Shown here: positions 1-9,021 of the stretch, one piece after another
How positions within the stretch are numbered: the first letter of the stretch is position 1
Layout: each line of letters begins with the position of its first letter
NCBI RefSeq assembly: GCF_039729195.1
Contig: NZ_CP155796.1
Coordinates: 4,526,001 to 4,590,000 of the forward strand
Direction of reading: 5' to 3'
Length of the DNA stretch: 64,000 nucleotides
From: Mycobacterium sp. DL
Lineage (GTDB): Bacteria; Actinomycetota; Actinomycetes; Mycobacteriales; Mycobacteriaceae
The notes under the pieces: generated by a model
The model's input: the letters and a program-made list of their open reading frames with translations, nothing else
Database searches by the model: none
Told to the model about the DNA's origin: nothing
Made by a program: the position numbers and the translations under genes

Positions 1-443
1 ATGCGGGCGAGCGCCTGCCGGTCGGTCGCCGTGAGCGGGTCGAGAACCAGATCCCGCACCGCGCGCACATGCAACGGGGCGGCGGCGACGACGAGGCGGT
101 AGCCGGCGTCGGTCAGTTCGGCGAGGGTGTAGCGGCCGTCGTCGGGATCGGGGGACCGGGTCACCCAGCCCCGCTGCTCGAATCGCTTGACCACGTTCGA
201 CAATCGCGACAGTGACCCGTTGGCCAGATACGCCAGTTCACTCATGCGTATCCGCCGGCCCGGGGCCTCAGAGATGTGACTCAGGGTCAGGTACTCGAAG
301 AGGGTCAGATCCACCTGCCGCAGGGGCGCCTCGAGTTGACCCGGCAGCAGCAGGATCAGCGATATCAAGCCTGTCCAGGCTTCCTTCTCGTCCGGGGAGA
401 GCCACAGTGCGTCGTCTGAATCTGGTGATGCAGTACCGGCCAT
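1..443 (-). CDS. MarR-family transcriptional regulator (3' end cut by window edge)
   Basis: Reading the minus strand from an ATG at 443 gives a protein beginning MAGTASPDSDDALWLSP that runs off the left edge, so about 147 residues are visible. It has the winged-helix plan of MarR repressors: a segment LFEYLTLSHIS, then a recognition-helix region reading SELAYLANGSLSRLSNVVKRF, then the wing DPDDGRYTLAELTDAG. The family usually represses a divergent or adjacent gene and is released by a phenolic or electrophilic ligand. The gene is divergent from the RidA-like gene at 537, and two matching palindromes lie in the 93-bp gap. Autoregulation and control of the RidA/OYE pair is therefore the obvious inference. 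The ligand cannot be read from sequence. Confidence 0.9.
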   Translation of the reverse strand, partial: MAGTASPDSDDALWLSPDEKEAWTGLISLILLLPGQLEAPLRQVDLTLFEYLTLSHISEAPGRRIRMSELAYLANGSLSRLSNVVKRFEQRGWVTRSPDPDDGRYTLAELTDAGYRLVVAAAPLHVRAVRDLVLDPLTATDRQALAR

Positions 444-466
444 ACGAGCACAGTAGCGAGCCTGCG

Positions 467-486
467 TGACTTTACGCATGAAGTCA
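467..486. promoter_or_regulatory. Distal MarR-type operator
   Basis: An imperfect copy of the proximal operator: arms TGACTT and AAGTCA around TACGCATG. Its 16-bp core ACTTTACGCATGAAGT matches the core of the site at 497-520 at 13 of 16 positions. The two centres are about 32 bp apart, three helical turns, which puts two dimers on the same face of the DNA. It lies 24 bp upstream of the regulator's own start codon and so could serve autoregulation. Confidence 0.7.
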
Positions 487-496
487 TGTCGTGTAC

Positions 497-520
497 GGTT
501 ACTTCAAGCGTGAAGTAACC
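497..520. promoter_or_regulatory. Proximal MarR-type operator
   Basis: A perfect inverted repeat with 10-bp arms, GGTTACTTCA and TGAAGTAACC, separated by AGCG. It ends 16 bp before the start codon at 537, so a bound repressor would cover the promoter or start region of the RidA-like gene. Symmetric ACTT/AAGT-type sites of this size are usual for MarR dimers. That the neighbouring regulator binds here is inference. Confidence 0.8.
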
Positions 521-536
521 AAACGAAAGGTGTGTC

Positions 537-959
537 ATGTCGAGGATCGCGTTCTTCGCCACCCCCGGATACGGCGAGATGTTCTTGAAGGAGCGCCACT
601 ACCACCAAGCGGTTCGTGTCGGTGACCGCGTGGAGATCTCCGGGCAGGGCGGCTGGGACGACGAGTTGAACTTCCCGGAGTCTCTCGAGGACGAGATAGC
701 CCGGGCGTTCGAAAACGTCGAACGGACCCTCGCTACCGCGGGGGCCACCTGGGACGACGTCATCGCGGTGAACTCGTACCACGTCGCCGCTGCGGTCGGC
801 TCCTTTGACGACGACCACACTCGGTTCATGGTCGAGCAGGTGCGCAAACACCTGCCGGACCGGGCGCCCATCTGGACTGCGATCGGAGTTGCCGCACTCG
901 CAGCACCGAACATGCGTGTCGAAATCCGCGTCTCCGCCGTCGTCGGCGACCACAACTGA
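537..959 (+). CDS. RidA/YjgF-family protein
   Basis: A 140-residue protein of the YjgF/YER057c/UK114 superfamily, small trimeric proteins of which the RidA branch deaminates reactive enamine/imine intermediates. Family features seen: ISGQGGWD near residue 40, IARAFENVERTLATAGATWDDVI in the middle (the conserved helix and strand), and the C-terminal APNMRVEIRVSAV strand. By eye the arginine that RidA uses to bind the carboxylate (Arg105 in E. coli) is not at the matching place, where the sequence reads PIWTAIGV. It is therefore more likely a non-deaminase Rid subgroup. It is 57 bp upstream of the likely OYE start, same strand, behind the MarR operators, suggesting a two-gene stress or detoxification operon. 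Confidence 0.88.
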   Translation: MSRIAFFATPGYGEMFLKERHYHQAVRVGDRVEISGQGGWDDELNFPESLEDEIARAFENVERTLATAGATWDDVIAVNSYHVAAAVGSFDDDHTRFMVEQVRKHLPDRAPIWTAIGVAALAAPNMRVEIRVSAVVGDHN

Positions 960-1016
960 CGGGGGGCGCCATACCCATCGGGAATGAATCCGCGGCCACG
1001 TGTGCTGACTGCAGGC

Positions 1017-2120
1017 ATGACCTTCGCTCTCGGTGAGAACTCCGCCCTGCTGAAGCCTGTCACCTTGGGTGGCGCACCCATGTCGAATCGAATCTTCATG
1101 GCGCCGTTGACCAGAACCCGCGCCGATGCCGACGCAACCCCGTCTGAGTTGGCCGCCGTCTACTATTCGCAGCGTGCCTCGGCGGGCCTGATCATCAGCG
1201 AGGCCACGGCGGTCTGCGAACAGGCCAACGGCGCATACATGAACACGCCGGGCATCTACACCGACCGGCATCAGGACAAGTGGGCCGACATCGCTTCCGC
1301 GGTGCACACGGCCGGCGGCAAGATGTTCGTCCAGTTGTGGCACGTCGGCCGGATGGCGCACCCGGAGATCAGCGGCTTCGAAACAGTGGGTCCGTCGCCC
1401 ATCGCCGCCGACATGCTCACCCACACCCCGTCGGGTAAGCAGCCACTGCCGGTGCCGCGCGCGCTGACGGTCGACGAAATCGAATCGATCGTCGGACAGT
1501 TCCGCGCCGCCGCCCGGCGTGCCGTCGACGCGGGCATGGACGGCGTCGAGATCCACTCCGCCAACGGTTACCTACTCCACGAGTTCATGTCCGACGTCGT
1601 CAACCAGCGCACCGACGGCTACGGCGGATCGGCCCGCAACCGGGCCCGGTTCACCGCCGAGGTGGTCGAAGCGGTGGCTGCCGAGATCGGCGCAGAGCGC
1701 GTCGGGCTGCGCATCTCACCCGGAAACGGTGCGGGCGACATGCGTGAGGACGACAAGGTCGGCGCCTATGAGGCTCTGCTGTGCCGGATCGCCCCGCTGG
1801 GCATCGGGTACCTGCACATGCTGATCGAACCCTCGCAACCCGCGTTCGCAACCCTGCGGACCCAGTGGGAAGGCGCCCTGGTGCTCAACACCCCGCGCGA
1901 GGTCGACAGCGACTTCGCGGCGCTGGAGAACCTGGCCGAGTGGGGTGTGATCAGCGCAGCCGCCGTCGGCCGCGCTTACCTGGCCAACCCCGACCTCATC
2001 GATCGGCTGGTCATCGGCGCAGAACTCAACGAGCCGGACGTGGCGACGTTCTACGCCCCGGGGCCCGTCGGCTACATCGACTACCCGACGCTCGCGGAGG
2101 CCGAGCAGCTCTCCGCCTGA
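1017..2120 (+). CDS. Old Yellow Enzyme-type alkene reductase (NemA-like)
   Basis: A 367-residue FMN-dependent oxidoreductase of the OYE family, which reduces activated C=C bonds of enals, enones, quinones and nitro compounds with NADPH. Motifs: NRIFMAPLTRTRAD near the N-terminus, FVQLWHVGR around residue 105, the substrate-binding HSANGYLLHEF (His/Asn pair, then Tyr), and the flavin-phosphate region VGRAYLANPDL near the end. Length matches the family. The ATG at 1017 was chosen over an in-frame ATG at 984 because it gives the usual short N-terminus before LLKPVTLGG; neither has a strong ribosome-binding site. It follows the RidA-like gene with no promoter-sized gap, so both probably answer to the MarR repressor. 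Confidence 0.92.
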   Translation: MTFALGENSALLKPVTLGGAPMSNRIFMAPLTRTRADADATPSELAAVYYSQRASAGLIISEATAVCEQANGAYMNTPGIYTDRHQDKWADIASAVHTAGGKMFVQLWHVGRMAHPEISGFETVGPSPIAADMLTHTPSGKQPLPVPRALTVDEIESIVGQFRAAARRAVDAGMDGVEIHSANGYLLHEFMSDVVNQRTDGYGGSARNRARFTAEVVEAVAAEIGAERVGLRISPGNGAGDMREDDKVGAYEALLCRIAPLGIGYLHMLIEPSQPAFATLRTQWEGALVLNTPREVDSDFAALENLAEWGVISAAAVGRAYLANPDLIDRLVIGAELNEPDVATFYAPGPVGYIDYPTLAEAEQLSA

Positions 2121-2129
2121 CTCGCGACC

Positions 2130-2177
2130 AGACACCAACTCGCACGATCCCGCTCCGGATCGTGCGAGTTGGTGTCT
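2130..2177. terminator. Long perfect hairpin after the OYE gene
   Basis: An inverted repeat with perfect 21-bp arms beginning AGACACCAACTCGCACGATC and a 6-base loop CGCTCC, starting 10 bp after the OYE stop. It is much longer than a typical terminator and has no T-run, so it could be a transcription terminator, an mRNA-stabilising hairpin or one copy of a dispersed palindromic repeat. I see no second full copy in this window. Confidence 0.6.
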
Positions 2178-2316
2178 GTGCACTAGTAGAGGTGGACAAA
2201 CCCTGCCCAACCAACGGGTTGGGCGAAGCTGTTAGGCTGCTGGCCAGAGGACTGTCCTCCTGCGGACCCACGCCTTCCGGGGCCCGCACACCAACATCAA
2301 TAGGAGTGGGACACCG

Positions 2317-3528
<1,212 letters not shown>

Positions 3529-3539
3529 GAGATATGACC

Positions 3540-5684
3540 ATGGCAGAGAACACCATTCAGTGGGACAAGGATGCCGACGGCATCGTAACCCTGACGCTGG
3601 ACGACCCCACGGGTTCAGCAAACGTGATGAACGAGCACTACAAGGAATCCATGCACAAGGCTGTAGAGCGCCTTGTCGAGGAGAAGGATTCGATCACCGG
3701 CGTGGTGATCGCCAGCGCGAAGAAGACCTTCTTCGCCGGCGGTGACCTCAAGGGCATGATGAACGTCGGCCCCGACAATGCCGCCGAGTCGTTCGCCGAG
3801 GTCGAGTTCATCAAGGCCGATCTCCGCAAGCTCGAGACCCTGGGCGTACCTGTCGTTGCCGCCATCAACGGCGCCGCGCTCGGCGGCGGCCTGGAGATCG
3901 CGCTGGCGTGTCACCATCGCATCGCCGCCGACGTCAAGGGTGTCGTCATCGGCCTGCCCGAGGTCACCCTGGGCCTGCTGCCCGGCGGTGGCGGCGTGGC
4001 CCGCACGACGCGGATGTTCGGTATCCAGAAGGCGTTCATGGAGGTCCTGAGCCAAGGCACCCGGTTCAAGCCGGGCAAGGCCAAGGACATCGGCTTGGTC
4101 GACGAATTAGTCAGCAGCACTGAGGAGTTGGTGCCGGCCGCGAAGGCGTGGATCAAGGCCAATCCGGACAGCCACACGCAGCCGTGGGACCAGAAGGGCT
4201 ACAAGATGCCCGGCGGTACCCCGTCTCACCCGGCGCTTGCGGCGATCCTGCCGTCGTTCCCGGCGTTGCTGCGCAAGCAACTCAAGGGCGCGCCGATGCC
4301 GGCGCCTCGGGCCATCCTGGACGCCGTCGTCGAGGGTGCGCAGGTCGACTTCGACACCGCCAGTCGCATCGAGAGCCGTTACTTCACCACGCTTGTCACC
4401 GGCCAGACCGCCAAGAACATGATCCAGGCGTTCTTCCTGGACCTGCAGACCATCAACGGTGGCGGGTCGCGTCCGGATGGCATCGGCAAGACCCCGATCA
4501 CCAAGATCGGCGTGCTCGGCGCGGGCATGATGGGCGCAGGCATCGCGTACGTCTCGGCCAAGGCCGGTTACGACGTCGTGCTCAAAGACGTCAGCGTCGA
4601 GGCCGCCGAGAAGGGCAAGAACTACTCGGAGAAGATCGAGGCCAAGGCGCTGGAGCGTGGCCGCACCACCGAGGAGAAGTCCAAGGAGCTGCTGGCCCGG
4701 ATCACGCCGACGGCCGACGCGGCCGACCTCAAGGGTGTCGACTTCGTCATCGAGGCGGTGTTCGAGTCGGTTGAGTTGAAGCACAAGGTGTTCCAGGAGA
4801 TCGAGGACATCGTGGAGCCCAATGCGGTGCTCGGTTCGAACACCTCGACGCTGCCGATCACCGAGCTCGCCACGGGCGTGAAGCGCCAGGACGACTTCAT
4901 CGGCATCCACTTCTTCTCGCCGGTCGACAAGATGCCGCTGGTGGAGATCATCAAGGGCGAGAAGACATCCGACGAGGCGCTGGCCCGGGTGTTCGACTAC
5001 ACGCTGGCGATCGGCAAGACCCCGATCGTGGTCAACGACAGCCGCGGCTTCTTCACCAGCCGCGTCATCGGCACCTTCGTCAACGAGGCGCTGGCGATGC
5101 TCGGCGAGGGTGTGGCTCCGGCCAGTATCGAGCAGGCGGGTTCACAGGCCGGCTACCCGGCACCGCCGCTGCAGCTGTCCGACGAGCTCAACCTCGAGCT
5201 GATGCAGAAGATCGCCACCGCGACCCGCAAGGCCGTCGAGGAGACCGGTGCCACCTACGAGCCGCACCCGGCCGAGGCCGTCGTGAACACGATGATCGAG
5301 ATCGGGCGGCCGTCACGGCTCAAGGGCGCAGGCTTCTACGAGTATGTCGACGGCAAGCGCACCGGATTGTGGGACGGTCTCGCCGAGACGTTCAAGGCAG
5401 ACGCCGGCGACATCCCGTTGCAGGACATGATCGATCGCATGCTGTTCGCCGAGGCGCTGGAGACCCAGAAGTGCCTCGACGAGGGTGTGCTCACCTCGAC
5501 CGCCGATGCGAACATCGGCTCCATCATGGGTATCGGATTCCCGCCCTACACCGGTGGTTCGGCGCAGTTCATCGTCGGCTACCAGGGTGCGGGCGGTGTC
5601 GGCAAGGAGGCCTTTGTGGCCCGCGCCAGGGAGTTGGCCGCCAAGTACGGCGAGCGCTTCACTCCGCCGGATTCACTGACGTAA
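3540..5684 (+). CDS. fadB: Trifunctional enzyme alpha subunit: enoyl-CoA hydratase / 3-hydroxyacyl-CoA dehydrogenase (FadB)
   Basis: A 714-residue two-domain protein. Residues about 1-300 are crotonase fold with the oxyanion-hole and catalytic regions FFAGGDLKGM, GGGLEIALACHH and GLPEVTLGLLPGGGG, the Glu residues being the hydratase acid/base. From about residue 322 the NAD-binding motif GVLGAGMMGAGIAY opens the 3-hydroxyacyl-CoA dehydrogenase domain, with the catalytic His in IGIHFFSPVDKMPLVE. Two in-frame ATGs compete, 3534 and 3540; AGGAG at 3527-3531 is 8 bp from 3540 and only 2 bp from 3534, so 3540 is preferred. It carries out the two middle steps of beta-oxidation and should form a complex with the thiolase encoded immediately upstream. 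Confidence 0.96.
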   Translation: MAENTIQWDKDADGIVTLTLDDPTGSANVMNEHYKESMHKAVERLVEEKDSITGVVIASAKKTFFAGGDLKGMMNVGPDNAAESFAEVEFIKADLRKLETLGVPVVAAINGAALGGGLEIALACHHRIAADVKGVVIGLPEVTLGLLPGGGGVARTTRMFGIQKAFMEVLSQGTRFKPGKAKDIGLVDELVSSTEELVPAAKAWIKANPDSHTQPWDQKGYKMPGGTPSHPALAAILPSFPALLRKQLKGAPMPAPRAILDAVVEGAQVDFDTASRIESRYFTTLVTGQTAKNMIQAFFLDLQTINGGGSRPDGIGKTPITKIGVLGAGMMGAGIAYVSAKAGYDVVLKDVSVEAAEKGKNYSEKIEAKALERGRTTEEKSKELLARITPTADAADLKGVDFVIEAVFESVELKHKVFQEIEDIVEPNAVLGSNTSTLPITELATGVKRQDDFIGIHFFSPVDKMPLVEIIKGEKTSDEALARVFDYTLAIGKTPIVVNDSRGFFTSRVIGTFVNEALAMLGEGVAPASIEQAGSQAGYPAPPLQLSDELNLELMQKIATATRKAVEETGATYEPHPAEAVVNTMIEIGRPSRLKGAGFYEYVDGKRTGLWDGLAETFKADAGDIPLQDMIDRMLFAEALETQKCLDEGVLTSTADANIGSIMGIGFPPYTGGSAQFIVGYQGAGGVGKEAFVARARELAAKYGERFTPPDSLT

Positions 5685-5697
5685 CCGCTTGACGCAG

Positions 5698-5735
5698 AGC
5701 CCCCGACACTTCCATTTTTGGCTGTGTCGGGGGCT
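5698..5735. terminator. Bidirectional transcription terminator
   Basis: Perfect 12-bp arms AGCCCCCGACAC and GTGTCGGGGGCT around a 14-base loop containing a T-run. It lies 13 bp after fadB and 7 bp before the end of the oppositely oriented PPOX gene, so it can serve both convergent transcripts. Confidence 0.85.
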
Positions 5736-5742
5736 TCGTGCG

Positions 5743-6168
5743 TCAGAAGCTACCCATGTCCGAGGACAACCAGTGCTGCGGTTGGAGGTAGATCGCGACA
5801 TGGTCGCCCAGATTCTCGCGGGCGAACTTCAGGTAGTTCTCGGCCGCCTCGCCGTTGAGATACCGGTAGGTGAGCTCTTCCATCTGGGCGTCGGTTCCCG
5901 GCTCGATGCGGCTGACCGCACCGTCGACCGCCACGTACCTGGTGGTGGGTTCCACCCGCTCGACCATGAGCGAGAAGAATCCCGTCGCCGCGATCAGCCG
6001 TTCTTTGCGGGACCCCGCGCCGGTCAGGATCCACGGCTCACCGCCGGGGGAGTACTGATACCAGATCGGCACCGTCAACGGGCCCCGGCTATCGCCTGCG
6101 TACACCGATAATGCCGCGATATGAGGCTCGGCCAGGAACTGTTCGCGTTCTTCTTTGGATAGGGCCAT
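5743..6168 (-). CDS. PPOX-class (F420/FMN split-barrel) protein
   Basis: A 141-residue protein of the pyridoxamine-5'-phosphate-oxidase-like split beta-barrel family, abundant in mycobacteria, where many members use F420 or FMN and some bind haem. Seen: an N-terminal helix (EEREQFLAEPHIAALSV), then the strand pair GPLTVPIWYQYSPGGEPWILTG, the phosphate/cofactor-contacting segment SRKERLIAATGFFSLMVER, and TTRYVAVDGAVSRIEPGTD. The order fits the general-stress/F420 biliverdin-reductase-like branch but the substrate cannot be assigned. A small ORF ends 9 bp upstream on the same strand and may be co-transcribed. It is convergent with fadB. Confidence 0.85.
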   Translation of the reverse strand: MALSKEEREQFLAEPHIAALSVYAGDSRGPLTVPIWYQYSPGGEPWILTGAGSRKERLIAATGFFSLMVERVEPTTRYVAVDGAVSRIEPGTDAQMEELTYRYLNGEAAENYLKFARENLGDHVAIYLQPQHWLSSDMGSF

Positions 6169-6177
6169 GACTTCAGG

Positions 6178-6381
6178 CTAGCCACGGGACCGACAGGCGC
6201 TGCCGGGGTTTTTGCGTGCGCGAACTGCGCGGGCGGCCGAATCAGGCGACGGCGTGATCCCGTGCGCCAGTCCGTGGGCGGCATCGATGCCCGCGGCGAA
6301 CTCCTTGGTCAGCCGAAATACTTCAGTGATCAAGATGTTTCGGCGGAGCCGGTCCCAGAGGGTAGGTCGTTTGTACAGCAT
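6178..6381 (-). CDS. Small hypothetical protein, 67 aa
   Basis: An ORF from an ATG at 6381 beginning MLYKRPTLWDRLRRNILITE and continuing through VFRLTKEFAAGID, with a basic C-terminus. GGAAGG lies upstream but only one base from the ATG, which weakens the start. It ends 9 bp before the start of the PPOX gene on the same strand, an operon-like spacing, and its first 40 residues look like ordinary protein (amphipathic and aromatic). I do not recognise a family. It could also be untranslated leader of the PPOX gene. Confidence 0.4.
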   Translation of the reverse strand: MLYKRPTLWDRLRRNILITEVFRLTKEFAAGIDAAHGLAHGITPSPDSAARAVRARKNPGSACRSRG

Positions 6382-6452
6382 GCCTTCCAGGGTGCCCGGC
6401 GGTGGCGCTCCTGCACAGTGGCCCTGGTGCCGCTGTTCGATAAGATAGTGAC

Positions 6453-7415
6453 ATGCATTCTGTCGCGATCCTCGCCTACGACGGCATGTCGGGCTTCGAG
6501 TCGGGGGTGGCGGCGGAGATCTTCGGAATGACCGAGCTGTCCGAGAGGTTCTCTGCGGGGCTGATATCTCCCTGGTATTCGGTGAAGCTGTGCTCTGAGC
6601 AGCCGGAGATTCGGTTGCTCGGCGGTGCGACGGTGCGCACCTCATACGGTCTGGATGATCTCGCGGCCGCGGACACAGTGGTCATTCCGAGCGTGAGTGA
6701 TGTCGCGCAACCGATCTCGCCGGAGCTGGTCAGCGCGATCCGGGCCGCCGACAGCCGAGGGGCTCGGCTGGTGTCGATCTGTTCGGGTGCCTTTGCGCTC
6801 GCGGCGGCGGGGGTGCTCGACGGTCGGTCTGCCACCACCCACTGGATCTACGTTGATCTGCTCCGGGAGCGCTACCCAGCCATCACCATCGATCCCGCGC
6901 CGCTCTACGTCGACAACGGCCGCGTGCTCACGAGCGCGGGCTGTGCCGCGGGTCTGGATCTCTGCCTACACATCGTCCGGTCAGATCACGGAGCGCGGGT
7001 GGCCAATGATGTGGCGCGCCGCTTGGTGATCGCCCCGCATCGTGGCGGCGGACAGGCCCAGTACATCGAGATCCCGGTGCCCGAACCCACCACCGATGGG
7101 CGGATCGCCGCGGGAATGGCCTGGGCGCTCGAGAATCTCGACAGCACGATCACGCTCGACGACCTGGCAGCCCAGTCGACGATGTCCCGCCGCAGTTACC
7201 TGAGGCAATTCGCCAAAGCGACCGGCACCACGCCGATCAAATGGCTGACAGCTCAGCGAATACAGGCCAGCCTCGCCCTGCTCGAATCGTCGTCGTTCTC
7301 GGTCGAGCAGATCGCCGGTCGGGTCGGCTTCGACTCGCCCGTCACCTACCGGTATCACTTCGTCCGCCAAATGCGGACCACCCCCAGCGAGTACCGGGCC
7401 TGCTTCACCGGTTGA
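6453..7415 (+). CDS. GlxA/FtrA-type transcriptional regulator (DJ-1/PfpI domain plus AraC HTH)
   Basis: A 320-residue two-domain regulator. Residues about 1-170 are DJ-1/PfpI-like (HSVAILAYDGMSGFE at the start; the elbow cysteine in VSICSGAFALAAAGVLDG; TTHWIYVDLL after it), usually a ligand-sensing and not enzymatic module in this family. Residues about 220-315 are the AraC DNA-binding domain with two helix-turn-helix units: LDDLAAQSTMSRRSYLRQF and VEQIAGRVGFDSPVTYRYHF. It is divergent from the small ORF/PPOX unit and 38 bp upstream of the synthetase, so either could be its target. Confidence 0.9.
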   Translation: MHSVAILAYDGMSGFESGVAAEIFGMTELSERFSAGLISPWYSVKLCSEQPEIRLLGGATVRTSYGLDDLAAADTVVIPSVSDVAQPISPELVSAIRAADSRGARLVSICSGAFALAAAGVLDGRSATTHWIYVDLLRERYPAITIDPAPLYVDNGRVLTSAGCAAGLDLCLHIVRSDHGARVANDVARRLVIAPHRGGGQAQYIEIPVPEPTTDGRIAAGMAWALENLDSTITLDDLAAQSTMSRRSYLRQFAKATGTTPIKWLTAQRIQASLALLESSSFSVEQIAGRVGFDSPVTYRYHFVRQMRTTPSEYRACFTG

Positions 7416-7453
7416 GGCTGTTCACCCGGCCGTCCGCCCGCCAGAATGAGATC

Positions 7454-8941
7454 GTGCCTGAAGGTTTCACCGAGCAGTTCGCGACAGGGTTGGCGAGTTA
7501 CGGCGACCGGCCGTGCATCGAGTTCGGCGGCCACTGGTACTCCGGAGCTGACATCACTGCTTACGCCGACGCCATTGCCACGGCACTGCACGACGCCGGA
7601 GTGCCTGAGGCAGCACCCGTCGGCTTGGTGGTGCGTAACCGACTACAGCACGCTGCGGCGATCATCGGCTTCCTGGCCACCGGCCGTCCTGTCTCGATGA
7701 TCTACTCATTCCAGTCGCCGGAAGCGATCGGCCGCGATGTCGAAAAGCTGGCGCTGGCCGGTGTCGTCGCCGACCGTGAAGACTGGAGCGCTGAGGTCGT
7801 ACTTGCCGCGCGGCGCGCGGGTAGTGCGGGCGTCGCGATCTCACTGACCCGTCCGACGGTCGCGCTCGTCGATGGTTTGGGGGGTCGGGACGCATCGCAA
7901 TCGCATGCCCGAGCTGAACCCGGTGTGGCACTGCAGATTCTCACCAGCGGTACCACCGGCCCGCCGAAGAGACAGGCGATCAAGGCGCCTGTGCTGGAAC
8001 GCACCGTGTTCAGTGTGACCAGCGGTGAAGCGGCCGCACCGGATGCGCCGCCGGAATTCGCGTACTGGCAGTTCGGCGGTATCGGGGTGTGCCAGCTGAT
8101 CGCCGGCGTCTACAACGGCCGTCGGATCGTGATGCTCGAGCGGTTCACTGTGGAGGGCTGGGTGGATGCGATCAGGAGGCATCGCTTGGCGCGCAGCGGA
8201 GTCCAGCCCGCCGTGATCCGGATGTTGCTGGACGCCGACGTGCCGAGGGCGGACCTCGCATCGCTGGAGTTCCTGATCAGCGCCTCGGGACCGCTCGACC
8301 CCGAGACCCGCGACGAGTTCGAGGATCGGTACGGCATTCCGATCCGGTTGGCCTACGGGGCAACTGAATTCGCCGGATCCCTGTGCGCCTGGACTCCTGA
8401 GATGCTGCGGGACTTCGGCGACTCCAAGCGCGACAGCGTGGGCCGGGCGCTGCCTGACACCCAGCTGCGCATCGTCGACCCGCAGACCGGCATGGAACTG
8501 CCCGCGGGTGAGCAGGGTCTGTTGGAAGCCAAGGTCGGCCCGCTCGGACCGGACTGGATCCGGACCACCGATATCGCCAGCGTCGACGCTGAGGGCTTCG
8601 TGACGTTGCACGGTAGGTCGGACGGCGCCATCAACCGAGGTGGATTCAAAGTTCTGCCCGAAACTGTTCGGCGGGTGCTGATGTCGCACCCCGGTGTTCG
8701 CGACGCATGTGTGGTGGGGGTTGCCGACGCTCGCCTCGGCGAAGTGCCGTTCGCGGCCATCGAGATCGCTCCTGGCATGGACCGTCCTACTGACGAGGAG
8801 CTCCAAGACCTGGTCCGAGGGGCATTGCCTGTGTACAACGTGCCTGTGGCCCTGACTGCGGTCGACGCCCTGCCTCGCAACCCCGCGCTGAAGGTGAGCC
8901 TTCCCGCCGTCGCCGCGTTGTACCCGGGTGCGCGGGCTTAG
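7454..8941 (+). CDS. AMP-dependent acyl-CoA synthetase/ligase
   Basis: A 495-residue member of the adenylate-forming (ANL) superfamily that activates a carboxylic acid as acyl-AMP and usually transfers it to CoA. Motifs: the P-loop LQILTSGTTGPPKRQ at residues 160-174, LAYGATEFAGS (YGxTE), TTDIASVDAEGF with the ribose-binding Asp, and GRSDGAINRGGFKV leading into the mobile C-terminal domain; a Lys in the final segment NPALKVSL is in the catalytic-lysine position. The start is taken as GTG 7454 because the frame otherwise extends into the regulator's reading region. Substrate unknown; the neighbouring LLM oxidoreductase suggests a small catabolic unit. Confidence 0.88.
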   Translation: MPEGFTEQFATGLASYGDRPCIEFGGHWYSGADITAYADAIATALHDAGVPEAAPVGLVVRNRLQHAAAIIGFLATGRPVSMIYSFQSPEAIGRDVEKLALAGVVADREDWSAEVVLAARRAGSAGVAISLTRPTVALVDGLGGRDASQSHARAEPGVALQILTSGTTGPPKRQAIKAPVLERTVFSVTSGEAAAPDAPPEFAYWQFGGIGVCQLIAGVYNGRRIVMLERFTVEGWVDAIRRHRLARSGVQPAVIRMLLDADVPRADLASLEFLISASGPLDPETRDEFEDRYGIPIRLAYGATEFAGSLCAWTPEMLRDFGDSKRDSVGRALPDTQLRIVDPQTGMELPAGEQGLLEAKVGPLGPDWIRTTDIASVDAEGFVTLHGRSDGAINRGGFKVLPETVRRVLMSHPGVRDACVVGVADARLGEVPFAAIEIAPGMDRPTDEELQDLVRGALPVYNVPVALTAVDALPRNPALKVSLPAVAALYPGARA

Positions 8942-9021
8942 CGCGAACTGAGCTCAGCTGACAGTCGCCGCTCGGCCGAGCCTCGTTCCACATTGGTCCG
9001 CTCGCACCTACAGTCGAGTGC

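Noticed and set aside
504..1556. 350-codon minus-strand ORF opposite the RidA-like and OYE genes
   Set aside because: Composition typical of antisense frames in GC-rich DNA; both sense genes have clear family motifs.
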